DNA of 64,000 nt from Amorphophallus konjac. Taxonomy: Eukaryota; Streptophyta; Magnoliopsida; Alismatales; Araceae. The position numbers and the translations under genes are program-made. Below, in pieces: positions 21,176 through 34,200 of this stretch. The notes under the pieces were generated by a model. That model was given only the letters and a program-made list of their open reading frames with translations, searched no databases and had not been told where the DNA came from. Each line of letters starts with the position of its first letter. The stretch's first letter is position 1. The stretch spans positions 447,266,053 to 447,330,052 of the forward strand of contig CM040118.1 of the NCBI GenBank assembly GCA_022559845.1. Reading direction: 5' to 3'.

Positions 21176-23837
21176 TTTTGAGTCCTATGTAATTTTTATT
21201 TGAGTCATTTGATGTATTTTCCCTTTTATTTGAGTCATGTTCCTAGGTCTTGTGTTCATTTCCCTAAGTTTGAGTGTCATTAGGTTGTCTAGTTAGCTAT
21301 TGGGCCCAATTCATTGGGCTTGGTCCAAGGGCTCTCCCCTACCCTCTCGGTTATTTGTCATTGAGTCAATTGTCAGGGACTTTTGTAGAAATGTGGGTTT
21401 CCTATATATAGGACCCCATTCCCCCCCATTTCAACTTAATGAATCAATGAATGAAAAAACTTACCATTTTAAGAGTTTACACTTCTTATCTAGTGGAGAG
21501 ATTCTATTTTTTGGGTGAGAAACCCTAAGGGAGAGATTCCCCACCTTTCCCTCTCTTAATCTCTCTTTTTCACTCCACTTTCTCTCTCCTCAACACCCAA
21601 ATTCGAATTTTCTTCTCTCTCCTCCCTTCCCAACCACCTCCACTCCCCACCTACCCCATTTAAGCCTCTTCCCATTCCCCACAACCCTCATCAATACTCC
21701 ACCCCTTCCCAAGACCCCCTCCACCAATCCTCTCCTCACCATCCAACCCCCAACTACCCCTCCCACTTTCCCAAGCACCCTTCCCACTACCCCAAGCACC
21801 CCTTCCCTTCCCCAACACAACCCCCCCATTCCCAAGACAAAAAATTAACCCCACCCTTAAACCTATTTTTGAATATCCTTTCCCTCTCTCCATTCCAACC
21901 AAATTCGCAGCCCCCACTACCACCATCTATTGGACTCTCTTCCAGACCTTATTCTCCACCTCCCACACCTTAGAACACCCCCTCCAAGACCCCCTTACAA
22001 CCAGGGGTCACTCCCACACTCATCTACCCCCTTCCCCTTCTTCTTTCTTGGTCATTGGAAGCTACTTCGAAGTTACAGTTTGCTGTCCAGTGGTTGCATA
22101 TGAACCAGCAACTTGCAGCGGCCACCATGACTTCCTCCGAACGAGTTTAAAGACCCAAGAGCCATCATCGGAAGCGTCTACCAGTCTCCTTCACAACAGA
22201 AGTGGTTTCATCTTCTTCCGATCTCCGAGCCGTCCAGGAGGTTCATTCTCCCACAACTGCGCAGTTCTGCCTCGGCTGAGGACCTGAGCCAGATTAGAAG
22301 CTCTGCCACGACGAACCCCGAAGGAATCAGTCCACGAGTTCTTCTTCAAAGTTCTCATCGCCCAGTCTACTTCCAGAATCAAGAAACAGAACTTCATTCG
22401 GCGTTCGTGATCCAGAGTTCTCATTTTTCTCCCTCAGCTACGCAGATCTGCTACTCATAGTTTGCACCGACTAGTAGCCATTGTTCTGCATCCCCTAGTC
22501 TTCTCCGACATCGGTTGGCTTCCCCGTCAGTTTTTCTTCGAAGAGGACTTGCCCACGGTTCCAAAGACTCTGACGGTGCTTGATTCCGAGTTCAGGAGCT
22601 ATCGGGACATCCTCTGCAACCTGCTGTTGAAAACCAGGATCTAGCTCTGTAGAGATCCTGATCCTGAGATAAAGCTTCACCACGACAAACCCCGGAGGAA
22701 TCAGGTCACGAGCTCTTCTGAAAAGTTCTTCCTCTCCCTGTCTTCTTTCAGAACCAAGTAGCGGAACTCCGTTCGGCATCTTGCAGCAGAAGTTACCAAT
22801 TTTCTTCCTTAGGCATTCGACTCTGCTTCCCACTGTCTGCATCGACCACTACTCACTTTTCTGAGTCCTCTGATCTTCACCGGCATCTTTTTACATCTCC
22901 GTTTGTTCTTCTGTAAAGAGGACGCATCCACGGTTCCAACGGTTCCAACGGCGACTGATTCAGAGTTTGGGAACGGTTGGGGCAGCCGCGTCTTCCTGCT
23001 GTTGATAATCTGTTGCAGACAATCCGAGAATCAGCAACCCTGTTCGTGCTCCCGCCCAGGCCGGCAGCAACCCCTGAAGAAATTGGCAAAATTCAGAGGC
23101 ACTCCTGTTCCAGAGACGAAGAGATCCCCACTGGTCTCACCCTCATAAAAATTCCTGAGCAAGTTCTACAGCTACAACACCGGCTATCTATCCTTATCCG
23201 CAGATAGCAGGCAGATTCGTTGTCATCACTTATTCCTCACTCTTTGCTTTGATTTCCCCTCCCCGCTTGGCCGGCTGAAGGCCCCTCCCTGCGTGGAGGT
23301 AGTATTGATTGTAATATCATTAACCCCCACCCCAAAGTCCCCCCTCCTGCGAGAGGTGTAGTGTTGTAATAGCTTAAACAGGTCAAGCTACCCCGGCGCG
23401 GCGTGTGGGGAACCCACGCTTCCCCGCTCGCCCTCGTCTCCGAGCGGGACCGGTTTCTTCAAACCGGTCGAGTGAGTGCTCCAAAACTTTGCTCTAATTC
23501 ATGCTTGTTCTTTCAATATTAGTTCATAAACTCCGCTGGCCGTGACGAGAGCCCGATCCTTAAGCTCATTGCTATAAGTGATCATCGTGGGAAGAGAGTG
23601 GAACCCGTGCCCTTTGGCACTTCGTCGGACCCTTGATTTGGGCAGCCATACCCTTGGGGAATCAAACCTTGGCCTTGCTGGCCCTCTACCAGCAAGGGCC
23701 CAGCCCACACAACCTCCCCTTGGCATTGCCAAGTTACCCCCGGGTCTTAGTGAGCATCGGGTGAGCGGTTGCCATTATCGGTCCGTTTTGAATACTTAAT
23801 TGTGCTTGCTTGTTGAGTCCTAGGTTGTGTCACATCA
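21094..23837 (+). repeat. Right LTR of F, 2744 bp
   Basis: Direct repeat of 16018-18744, with TATATATA at 21403-21410 and the G-poor leader at about 21616-21996. It ends TGTCACATCA, followed by the TTCCG duplication. Confidence 0.93.
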
Positions 23838-25151
23838 TTCCGTGGTAGGTTGTACGTCCAGCTGAGGAGCAGGTGAGGCGTGCTGTGTTACTTGAGGCTC
23901 ATGGGAATCGGTACACGGTGCACCTGGGAGTGACGAAGATGTATAGGAATTTGAAGAGGCAGTTCTGGTGGCCAGGCATGAAGAGAGAAATTGCCGAGTA
24001 TGTGGTCCGATGCCTGACCTGTTAGCAGGTGAAGGCGGAGCATCAGCGACATGGAGGTACTCTTCAGCCCTTGGAGGTTCCCGCGTGGAAATAGGACCAC
24101 GTGACCATGGATTTTATGGTGGGATTGCCGAGGACTCCGAGCGGGCAGGATAGCATTTGGTTGCTAGTGGATAGGCTGACAAAGGTGGCTCGGTTATTAC
24201 CGATCAAGGTCAGCTGGAGTGTGTCCAAGTTGGCTCGTCTTTATGTGGAGCGGATCATGCCTTTGCATGGGATTCCCATTTCCATTGTGTCAGATCGAGA
24301 TCCGCGTTTCACTTTTGAATTCTGGAGGAGTTTCCAGTGAGCTCTTGGCACGGAGTTGGCGTTTAGTTCAGCGTATCATCCTCAGTTAGATGGTCAGTCG
24401 GAGAGGACCATTCAGACGTTAGAGGATATGTTGAGATCCTGTTGTCTGGAATGGGAAGGGAGTTGGATTCACCATCTGCCATTGGTGGAGTTTGCCTACA
24501 ACAATGGCTATCATTCGAGCATTGGGATGGCTCCTTATGAGGCGTTGTACGGGCGTCCGTGTCGGACTCCACTCGATTGGTCTGAGGTTGGTGATCGTGT
24601 TGTGACGTGACCGGAGTTGGTGCAGTAGTGTATTGATGTGGTACATATGGTCCGTCGGAACATGTTGGCGACGCAGAGTCGGCAGAAAAGTTATGCTGAT
24701 CGGAGACGACAGCCACTCTATTTTGCGATCGGTAACTGTGTATTTTTTTAGGGTTTCTCCGATGAAGGGAGTGATGATATTTGGACAGTGTGGGAAGCTG
24801 AGTCATCACTATGTTGGTCCTTTTCCCCTCGTGGATCGCATCGGCGAGGTTGCTTATCGGTTACAGCTACCTCCTGAGTTTGCAGCGGTGCATGACGTGT
24901 TCCATATCTCGATGTTGAGGAAGTATATGCCCAATTTTTCTCATGTGTTGGAGGACTCGGTTTGGCCCGAGGTGACTCCCGATCTGCCTCTACTGGAGTT
25001 CCCTATCCGTATTGAGGATCGGCAAGAGCAGCACCTGTGGAACAAGGTTATCCCTCTGGTTATGGTGGTGTGGCAGCGGCACTCTGGTGGTGAGGCTTCT
25101 TGGGAGCGTGAGGACGAGATGCGTCAGTAGTTCCCTTACATGTTCGAGTGA
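23838..25151 (+). pseudogene. Element C integrase and chromodomain, broken
   Basis: Continuation of C pol after F. Zinc-binding region with WPGMKREIAEYVVRCLTC (about 23960-24024, followed by a TAG), catalytic core with TMDFMVGLPRTPSGQDSIW (~24100-24160), SDRDPRF (~24290) and the DGQSERTIQTLEDM segment (~24390), GPF/Y module (~24780-24850) and chromodomain (about 25000-25130, IEDRQEQHLWNKVIPLVMVVW). Breaks include stops near 24024, 24340, 24608, 24627 and 25128, and a frameshift near 24745 in a T run. The normal terminal stop is at 25149-25151. Confidence 0.92.
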
Positions 25152-25210
25152 GTTTCCCTTTCTTTTCTTCCCCTATGCTTGTTTTAAATTTCGAGGATGA
25201 AATTTGTTTA

Positions 25211-25222
25211 AGGGGGGAGGGC
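25211..25222 (+). other. Polypurine tract of C
   Basis: AAGGGGGGAGGG, one base before the 3' LTR at 25224; identical to A's. Confidence 0.9.
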
Positions 25223-25223
25223 T

Positions 25224-27673
25224 GTAATATCCCGGACTCTTTGGATCCTTCTTTTCGGGTCCCAGATCTGTTTTCTCAGAAAGTCTGACTCCGTTGTGTC
25301 TGAAATTATGTTTTCGACATCTCTCGTGTTCGTATCCGTGCAATTCGAATTAGTTTCGGAGGCCCGGAGCGTGTTCTGTGACTTTTTCATCGTGTTTTCC
25401 GATTCCCGCGTGTGTGTTTCGGCAAGACCTATGGAACCCCGTAGCGAGTGAACCGGGCCGTTCACCTAGGCACGGGTGGTACCGTTGCGATCGGTGCATT
25501 CCGAGAATCGCGAAAATATAATTTTCCATTTTTTGGTATTTTCTAGAATTTTAGGATTTTCTATATAATCCCATTTCTTTTTCCTTTTTTCTTTCCCTTC
25601 CTCTTTCTTCTTCTTTCTTCCTCCCGTGAGCGCACCCGACCCCTCTCCTTTCCCCCTCCCGTGGACGCGGCGGCGACCCTCTCCCCGGCTACAGATGGCG
25701 GCGAGGTGACGACGCGGTGACGACGGTGGTGGCGTGCGGAGCTCGTGGGAAGCGTGAAGGAACGAGGGTTTTCAAGCGTTTTCTTGCGATCGGCGGTGAT
25801 CCGGCAGAGCTTGGGCTCCATTGAGGTAGGGTGACGTTCCTTAGCTCTCCGCATTCCATTCCCATGATTTGTAGGCCGAGGGGAGGCCGAGAGAGGGTGA
25901 TTTCATGCCGGGAAGGGAAATCCATGTTTTGGGGAGTGGTCGCCCGATCTACCGTTTCAAGCTACGATTTCACATTTTGAGGGTCTAGATGCATGCTGGG
26001 GGTCCTAGGGGAGCTTCCCCCTTGTTTCCCCCCTCATCCATGGATGTTTGGGGGCGTGGTTTGAATTTTTGGGTTTGTTCCTGCCGACCCATTCTCAGGA
26101 CAGTTTGGCGGTCCTTCCAGAGACCGCCAGAGCCTTTGGCGGCCTAGGGTAGGTGCGCCAGAGCCTGTGGAGGCCCAAGGTGGGTGCGCCACAGGGCACT
26201 GTTTTGTCGAAAGGTCCCCAGGTCTTTTGGCGACTGCACGATAGACCGCCAGAAGAAGTGGCGGCCGAGGGTCGGACCGCCAGAGGGTGATTTGACCGTT
26301 GATTTTTGACCGTTGGTTTTGACCGTTGGGAATTGTTGGGGTGTGGCGGCCTAAGGTACGCCCGCCTCATTATTTTGGTGGACCTAGGTAGGACCGCTAT
26401 TTCCTTCGCAACCCAGGGTGTGGCGGCCCATTGTTGGACCGCTACTGTCCCTGTGGCGGCCCAATGTTGGACCGCCAGACACTGTGGCAGCCCAAAGGTG
26501 GACAGCCAGAGATCTATGTCTGACTGGAGTTATTTTTTGCCGATTCGAGTCCTGGGTGAGTGGATCTCGATCCACGTGCTGACCCGTGGTCTGACTGATG
26601 CTGGGCATCATGTGGGGACCACACGTGAGGGTGCCGTGAGATTCCGGGAGCTGGTATTCTCAGCTTGTGTCACCGTGAGTCGGTGTCGGTACGAGGAGCG
26701 GCCCTCGTACTCTGTCCGGTTTAGACGTTGTTTTCCGTTGACTAGAAAGTCTACTCCTTCAGTGACCCTTCACTAGTCATAGCCTTCTGACACGAGAGTG
26801 GTCCCACCAGGGAGTGGTGGCGAGGCTACCCTGAGAGACGGTTTTGGACTGGTTTCCGTCGGGCCCCGCATCTACCAGCCAGAGTCCGGCTGAGGGGAAA
26901 ACCAGTCAGAGGGTTAGACCAGGGACGCACGGTCTGTGTGTGCACACGTGGTTGGGGGCGGTTGGACCCGCGCTGATGAGCACGACCCTAGCTAGTCACT
27001 TGTTCTGTGGTTACTTGTACGGTGTCCCCGTTCCACCAGGGGTCGAGGGGGACACCCGAGACGCGGTTTAAGCTATCAGTGGACGCATCCGGCCTTGCTT
27101 CTAGTGGGTGGGTACTCCTGTCTTGTATGGTAGCGGCTCTTTGACTTTTGACGAGTTGTCTCAATTTTCGTGACGTGTGTTCGGTACCAGCTGTCGTAGT
27201 AGCTTGTAGTTACTTTTCGTGCAATTTTCTCAGTTTGCGAGGTGGGGACCGGATGATCCCTACTGAGCCTTGTGTTTTGAGGCTCATTCCCTGCATGTTT
27301 TCACCGTGTTTCAGGTGAGACGAGGCTTCAGGGGAGCGCTTCAGAGGCTCCGCGTGGTTCGGGTGCCCAGGGTTAGTTACCAGTTGCCAGGCCGGGGTAT
27401 GCCCCGCGTAGTTGTACTTTTCTCTTTGGACTGTACTAGTTGTGGACTACTGTTATATTTTAACTGCTGTTATTTTTGTGGACCATGTAATTTAATTAAT
27501 ATTATTAATCGCTTCCTGCTTATTCATTTAAACTGCATAGCTCTGCAATTATTTTAGATTCTTGTGTATCTCCACACCATCCTTTTAACCCTTCCGAGTC
27601 TTCGGGCTCATGGGTGGCGGTTCGAGATTCGGGTTATCGGGCCTTCCCAGTGTTCGGATCTCGGGTCGTTACA
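25224..27673 (+). repeat. 3' LTR of element C, 2450 bp
   Basis: Direct repeat of 8852-11306. TATATAA at 25562-25568. GGCGG...CCGCC hairpin units at about 26105-26515, with scattered substitutions against the 5' copy. Followed by the target duplication GGTGG. Confidence 0.95.
26105..26515 (+). repeat. GGCGG...CCGCC hairpin array in C 3' LTR
   Basis: Same units in the same order as at 9738-10146. Arm-breaking changes are visible here and there, for example GGCGACTGC near 26228. Confidence 0.85.
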
Positions 27674-28829
27674 GGTGGTCCCAGTCATGCTGTGAGGGAT
27701 TTTTTACAGTTTCACCCACCCTATTGCGATGGCCGGCCAGATCCCCATGTGGCCAGGAGATGGCTTGATGAGATGGAGAGAGTGTTCAGTTCCATGCGCT
27801 GTTCTGAGGAGGACATAGTGATGTTAGCCTGTAACCAGTTGCAGGGTACGGCTCGAGATTGGTGGTCTTCAGAGTGGAAGACGTCCTTTCAGTCTCGTCC
27901 ACTTCAGGAGATCGTGTGGAAGGACTTTATTATGGTCTTCGAGCGTACTTACTGCCATCCTATGTTGGTACGCAGAAGATGCATCAGTTTTTGGAGTTGG
28001 TTCAGGGCGATATGTTAGTGTTGCAATACAGGGCTCGGTTTATGGAATTAGGCCGTTATTCTCCCCATATCATGGAACATGAGGGAGTGAAGACGGAGCA
28101 GTTCATCCAGGGTTTGAGGTAGGAGCTGAGGCACCTTCTGATGGCGAACGCGGCTACCGATTTGGAGACAGCATCTCGTGTGGCGGCATCTTTGGAGCTG
28201 GATATGCAGAAGATCCGAGGCTAGGGAGGCCAGGGGCAGTCCCAGTTAGGCCGTGGTCAGTACACTGCTACCCAACAGCAGAGTACTTTCCAGCACACTA
28301 TGGGTAGTTCGGGAGCGTCAGCTCCAGCGGTGTCTACGGCAGGATCTGCATCTTTTGGCTCCAAGGTCAAGAAGTTTCTCAAGAAGAGTTTCCGTAAGAA
28401 CCATATGGATCAGAGGCAGGTGTCTTCAGGCAGTGTACATCAGTCGATTCATTTTCAGCGACAGGGATCAGTGGGTGGATCGTGGGGATTGTATCCCCAA
28501 TGTGGTGAGTCGCATCTAGGTAGGCAGTGCACGGCGCCAGTGATTTGTTTCAGTTGTGACCAGCTAGGGCACATGGCGCGCGACTGTCCCCAGAGACCGC
28601 AGCAGTAGCGGTATCCTCAGCAGCAGTAGTACCCCCAGCAGCAGAGGCCACAACAGCAGCTGCAGAAGCAGGGGCAGTATCCGCGACTACCCAGGTCAGC
28701 GAGCGTGGGGGGCAGGCAGAGATCCCGAGGCCAGATTACACACATGACCAGGGTAGAGGCAGCGGCGTCGCAGCTCGTGGAAGGTACCGTTCAGATTTTG
28801 GGTTGTACGGCTCGAGTTTTGTTTGATTC
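27674..28829 (+). pseudogene. B gag, main part, up to the protease
   Basis: Resumes B gag after C: GGPSHAVRDFLQFHPPY, then the gag core with ARDWWSSEW (~27855), a frameshift near 27960, then QKMHQFLELVQGDMLVLQYRARFMELGRY. Zinc knuckle near 28545-28590 reads CFSCDQLGHMARDC. Several stops (28120-28122, 28222-28224, 28606-28608). It ends at LFDS, the first half of the protease active-site motif, where solo LTR D was inserted. Confidence 0.9.
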
Positions 28830-30324
28830 TGTTGGGTCCCGCGAGGTGCAAACAGATCTAGAAGGGGGGGTTGAATAGATCCTATCAAAAACTTTGGCCT
28901 ATTTTAAAACTCTTAGCTATCAAAAGTGTGAACCACTCCTATAAAGTGAATGAATCACTTAGGCACAATGCACAGCGGAATTAAGTAGAGTGGCTCAAAT
29001 GAAAAGACTTGGATTACAAGTGATGAAGCATCAACACTTCTTGAAGCACATTTGTGATCTTGAAGGATACAAGCCTTGTAGTGTAGGGATCATAAAGCAT
29101 AATACTAGAGCATGAAATAGCTTGCAGCAACCGTGCGTGTGTGTGTGCTATGTTGATCACTCAAAGTGCATATGTGTGTGAATGCAGTGGTGATCAACCA
29201 AGGTGCATGGGAGTCTAAGCAAGGAAAACACTTAGCAATACTTTCACCTTGGCGCCTGTGTGCAAGGGTGCAGCAGGACGCCCAAGGGATGCAGTCAAAG
29301 TGCTAAGCTCAATTAAACCACAGATAAAACCGAAAGTGCAAATCTGAGTGCTTGAGTGTGTAAACAAGATAACCAAGTATGGAAGTACACGAACTTGTGA
29401 ATGGGGGCAGAAGATATAGAGCAATCGCACACGATGAACAACCCACAACACAGAGATTTTTAAGGTGGTTCGGTTGCAACCCCGCAACCTACGTCCACCC
29501 CTCACCAAAACCCGGTGAGGCTTCCCTGCTGACTCACAGCTTGACCGGGGACACGCCCCAAACCATAGAATAGAGAAAGCCCTCTTTCCGACTTCCTACA
29601 CACAAAGCCGGCAGGGACGGCTACACCGTAGATCGGAGAACTCCCGATTGCCTTCCTACTAACCACCGGTAGGGACGATCTTCAGTTTCAATAGATTGAA
29701 TGAAATGAAAATAAAACAAGATGAAAAAGCTCAAACAAGATATAGAGATATGCTAGAATAAAGTAGATCTTGTTTGAGATTGTTGGATCTTGAATCTGTT
29801 GCTTTGATCTTCCTTTGATCCTTTTGAGTTGATGGAGAAGATATAGGATGTAGCTTGATCTTTCCTTTGAATCTCCTTGAGTTGATGAAGAAGAATGTTG
29901 GATGTAGCTTTGATCTTCCCTTGAGTTGATGAAGAGGTTTGGATGTAGCTTTGATCTTCCTTTTGATCTCCTTTGTGAGCTTGCTTGCTTCTCTTCTTCC
30001 TTGGAGATTGAGGGCTTCAGATGTAGGCTTGAATCCCTTGGATTGGATGTAGAACTTCTGCACAGAGTGCTGTTCACGGCTACAGTACCTCTTCTTCCTT
30101 GGAGCTCCTCTAGCCTCTCTTCATCTCTCTTTTCTCCAAATGATCAACTAGGGTTTCTAACCCTCTTGCATGTGTTTTATAACCTTTGAATGGTCCTTAG
30201 ACATCCCCCAGACCAGATCCACAATCTATGGAAGATTGGGTGACTTTGGGGTTAAATAAATACAAGGAAATTAAGGGGCTCTTCTCGAAGTGGAAAACAA
30301 AGTCAACATTGAAGGCTCGGGGCT

Positions 30325-30457
30325 GGCGGTCGACCTGCAGAAGTTGGCGGTCGACCGCTACTGAGAAACATGCAAACGGGCGGTTCCTGGAAATTCCGGT
30401 CGACCGCTACTGAAAGAGTTGCAATCTGGGGGTTGCTGGCTGGGGCGGTTGACCGCC
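30325..30457. repeat. GGTCGACC palindrome cluster in D
   Basis: Four copies of a GGCGGTCGACCGC-like palindrome at 30325-30335, 30346-30358, 30396-30407 and 30444-30457 (the last as GGCGGTTGACCGCC). They lie about 150-280 bp on the upstream side of the minus-strand TATA box. Confidence 0.85.
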
Positions 30458-30687
30458 AGCTGGGCAAACCCTGGGCTTTCCCGGGTCGGTCTGTTAACTG
30501 CTTTAGCTCCATCGCTTAAGTTCTTTAGCAGTCCATTCATGTCTGTAGCATCACCCTTGACAGTCTAGAAGGTGTCAACTGAGTCTTTGACTTTGGGTTC
30601 TCTTGGTTATGCTTCTTTGTGCATCGACCTTAACTGTCTTGAAGACTTCTATTGATTATATTGCTCTTATAATCAAAATTTTGTTCC

Positions 30688-30791
30688 GGGGGCTCCGCCC
30701 CCAGAAACCCCCGCAAGGGGTGCTGCCCCTTTGACCCCCGCGACCTGACCGGGCAGGTCGATCCCCGTGACCTGACCGCACAGGTCGATCC
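30688..30791. repeat. GC-rich hairpin and short tandem repeat in D
   Basis: GGGGGCTCCGCCCCC (30688-30702) is a perfect 6-bp stem with a 3-base loop. Beyond it two copies of a ~26-bp unit, GACCTGACCG...CAGGTCGATCC (about 30739-30764 and 30765-30791), each contain the inverted arms GACCTG and CAGGTC. Confidence 0.8.
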
Positions 30792-31203
30792 GCGTGCGAG
30801 GGCGCAATCATTGAGCTATCACTTTTGCCAACTCCACTCCATTCCTTGTATTATCTTGTGGCTTACTATCCAGAAGTTGCACCGACCTTGAACCATCCAT
30901 AAGGCAAGACATGCACTGACCATATGAAGAATATGCAATGACCTTATGTGTGATGCTATTCAGCTTGATTTTTGTGATTGAAACATGCTAGATTTTCGTG
31001 CCTCCAATATTGTCATATGCCTTGATATCTGTGTATCCAGTTGCCTAGATTTATGTGTCATTCTTGATCTTTTACGCTGGAAGTATAATGACCTGAAATG
31101 AATGAATATTAACACTATCAAATGCAGGTATAGTTCATTAATGACTACAGAGGCAGACATCATCAAAACCATAAAATTAATCATGTTGCACACATGTTCA
31201 ACA

Positions 31204-34200
31204 TATTCTGGCGCGTCTCATTCGTTTATTTCAGAGGATTTCGCGCTGAGTATTGAGGAGCCGATGACCCAGTTGTCCTGTGATTTGGCAGTGGAGTTGA
31301 CTTCTGGTGATTTCATGATCACTCCGTATTACTTTGATGAGGTTCCTGTGTGGGTTGAAGGGAGGAGTTTGCCGGCAAGGCTTTATGCGTTGCCACTTCA
31401 GGATTTTGATGTGATTTTGGGCATGGATTGGCTAGAGGCACATCATGCTTTGATGGATTGTGGCTCGAAGAGGGTTTATTTCCGGCGACTTTGTGGACCC
31501 ACCTTCTATTTCCAAGGTATTATGTCTTCCTCTTCCTGCCTTCTTATTTCGGCTATTAGGGCTCGCCGTTTGCTTAATGCGGGTTGTCAGGATTTTCTTG
31601 CTTCTGTGGTCATGGTTGACCAGTCAGAGTTGGATGTGGAGGACATTCTGGTGGTGTGCGAGTTTCCTGATATTTTTCCCTAGGACCTACCTGGATTACC
31701 TCCCCAGCGGGAGATTGATTTTGTGATCGAGATTGTGCCTGGTACGGGACCTTTGTCGAAGGCTCCTTACCGTATGGCTCCCGCTGAGTTGAGAGAGTTG
31801 AGGGCGCAGTTGCAAGAGTTGCTCGCCAAGGGTTATATTCGTCCTAGGTTTTCCCCTTGGGGTGTGCCAGTGTTGTTCGTGAAGAAGAAGAATGGTAATA
31901 TGAGGTTGTGCATTGACTACCGACAGCTGAATGAGGTGACCGTTAAGAACAAGTATCCGTTGCCACGGATTGATGACTTGTTTGACTAGCTTCAATCTGC
32001 TCGAGTGTTCTCGCGGATTGATTTGCGGTCTGGTTATTATCAGTTGTGGATTTGAGAGTCTGACGTAGAGAAGATTGCGTTCAGCTCGAGATATGGGTAT
32101 TATGAGTTTTTGGTGATGCCGTTTGGGCTCACCAACGCCCCCGCAGCATTTATGGATTTGATGCAGAGTGTGTTCCGTCCTTACCTGGACCAGTTCATGG
32201 TCGTGTTTGTGGATGACATCCTTGTTTATTCGTAGTCTGCAGAGGAGCCTGCGTATTATTTAAGGGTTGTGTTCCAGACTTTGCGAGATCACCAGTTGTA
32301 TGCTAAGCTCAGCAAGTGTGAGTTTTGGCTTCACGAGGTGCACTTTTTGGGGCACGTGATTTCTGGTGATGGTATTTCCGTGGATCCAGTCAAGGTCAAG
32401 GCAGTGATGCAGTGGTTGAGGCCAAGGTCCGTGACGGAGATTCAGAGTTTCTTGGGGCTTGCAGGCTATTACAGGAGATTCATTCAAGATTTTGCTCGTG
32501 TTGCAGCCCCGATGACCAGGCTTACGCGGAAGGATGTGCCATTCGTCTGGACTGGTGAGTGTGAGCAGAGCTTTATGAAGCTTAGGAGGTTGCTCACCTC
32601 GGCACCGATGTTGGTGTTGCCTTATGGATCGGGAGGTTTTGTGGTGTGTACAAATGCTTCCAGGGTCGGGTTGGGTGCTGTGTTGATGCAGCATGGTAGA
32701 GTTGTGGCTTATGCATCTCGGCAGCTGAAGCCGCATGAGGAGAACTACCCTACCCATGACCTTGAGTTAGTAGCTGTGATCTTCGCATTGAAGATTTAGA
32801 GGCATTATCTGTACGGTGAGAAGTTCGAGGTGTTCACAGACCATCAGAGTTTGAGGTATGTGTTCACTCAGACGGACCTTAACCTCAGGCAGAGGCGATG
32901 GATGGAGTATATGAAGGATTATGACTTCACCATGTCTTATCAGCCGGGCATGATGAATGTCGTTGCCGATGCCTTGAGTAGGAAGATCGTTGTCAGCACC
33001 ATGATGATAAGGAAGTGGAGGCTCTGGGAACAGGTACCAGCCGTGACATTTAGGCTCAAGGTTCCCCAGGACCCGGGGCAGCTGTTCTTGCGAGCTTGAC
33101 TGTCACGCCAGCTATTCGTCGTCAGGTGACAGATGCTTAGCGTGCAGACCCTGAGTTGCCTTGGATTTTGGCTTTGGCTGATGTGGAGTTTGGCGAAGAC
33201 GGAGCTGTGAGATTTCATGGCAGGCTATATGTCCCGGCTGAAGAGCAGGTGAGGCGTGTGGTGTTACTAGAGGCTCATGGGAGTCGGTACACTGTACAGC
33301 TGGGTGCGATGAAGATGTATCGGAACTTGAAGAGACAGTTCTGGTGGCCAGGCATGAAGAGAGATATTGTCGAATATGTGGCCCGATGCCTGACCTGTGA
33401 GTAGGTGAAGGCGGAGCATCAGCGACCAGGAGGTACTCTTCAACCCTTGGAGGTTCCCGCGTGGAAATGGGACCACGTGACCACGGATTTTGTGGTGGGA
33501 TTGCCAAGGACTCCGAGCGGGCAGGATAGCATTTGGTTACTGGTGGATAGGCTGACAAAGGTGGCTCGATTATTACCGATCAAGGTCAGCTGGAGTGTGT
33601 CCAAGTTGGCTCATCTTATGTGGAGTAGATCGTGCCTTTGCATGGGATTCCTATTTCCATTGAGTCCTATTGAGATCTGCGTTTCACTTCTGGATTCTGG
33701 AGGAGTTTCCAGCGAGCTCTTGACACGGATTTGGCGTTTAGCTCAGTGTATCATCCTCAATCAGATGGTCAGTCAGAGAGGACCATTCAGACGTTAGAGG
33801 ATATGTTGAGATCCTGTTGCCTGGAATGGCAAGGGAGTTGGATTCACCATCTGTCATTGGTGGAGTTTGCCTACAATAACGGCTATCATTCGAGCATTGG
33901 GATGGCTCCTTATGAGGTGTTGTACGGGCGTCCGTGTCAGACTCCACTCGATTGGTCTGAGGTTGGTGAGTGTGTTGTGACGGGACCGGAGTTGGTGCAG
34001 CAGTGCATTGATGTGGTGCATCTGGTCCATCGGAACATGTTGGCGGCGCAGAGTCGGCAGAAGTGTTATGCCGATCGGAGAAGGCAGCCACTTATCTTCA
34101 CGGTCGGTGATCAGGTATTTTTTAGGGTTTCTCCCATGAAGGGAGTGATGCGATTTGGACAACGTGGGAAGCTGAGTCCCCGCTATCTTGGTCCTTTTCC

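Larger units (their letters stand above)
16018..23837 (+). mobile_element. Element F: non-autonomous Ty3/gypsy-related element (LARD/TR-GAG-like)
   Basis: LTRs 16018-18744 and 21094-23837, primer site at 18747, about 2.35 kb of internal DNA, and a perfect 5-bp duplication TTCCG (16013-16017 and 23838-23842). There is no protease, RT, RNase H or integrase core. What remains is a gag N-terminal domain, an unknown proline-rich region and an integrase C-terminus with chromodomain, all in one frame. Replication would need enzymes in trans. LTRs differ by a few per cent and by small indels, such as an extra TTCCAACGG-type repeat at ~22933-22950. Confidence 0.9.
8852..27673 (+). mobile_element. Element C: second copy of the B family, inserted in B gag
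   Basis: 5' LTR 8852-11306, internal region in three pieces (11307-14688, 15880-16017, 23838-25223) and 3' LTR 25224-27673. Flanked by a perfect 5-bp duplication GGTGG (8847-8851 and 27674-27678). Its two LTRs differ noticeably (roughly 5-10% in the parts I compared by eye, mostly transitions), so it is clearly older than A. It contains solo LTR G and element F. C and B share promoter, hairpin consensus and coding sequence. Confidence 0.93.
28830..31203 (-). mobile_element. Solo LTR D of a SIRE/Maximus-type Ty1/copia element, 2374 bp
   Basis: On the plus strand it begins TGTTGGGTCCCGCGAGG and ends TTCAACA. Segments shared with the LTRs of S and U: GATCTAGAAGG...TTGAATAGATC at the low-coordinate end, a GGTGGTTCGG...CCTACGTCCACCCCTCAC block at 29464-29504, and CATCATCAAAACC near the high end. 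By comparison with S, sense is minus. It splits B's protease between DS and GA codons. Flanks GATTC (28825-28829) and TATTC (31204-31208) fit a target duplication with one change; ATTCT on both sides is an alternative with ends shifted one base. TATAAAA on the minus strand at 30175-30181. No internal region, so probably LTR-LTR recombination. Confidence 0.85.
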
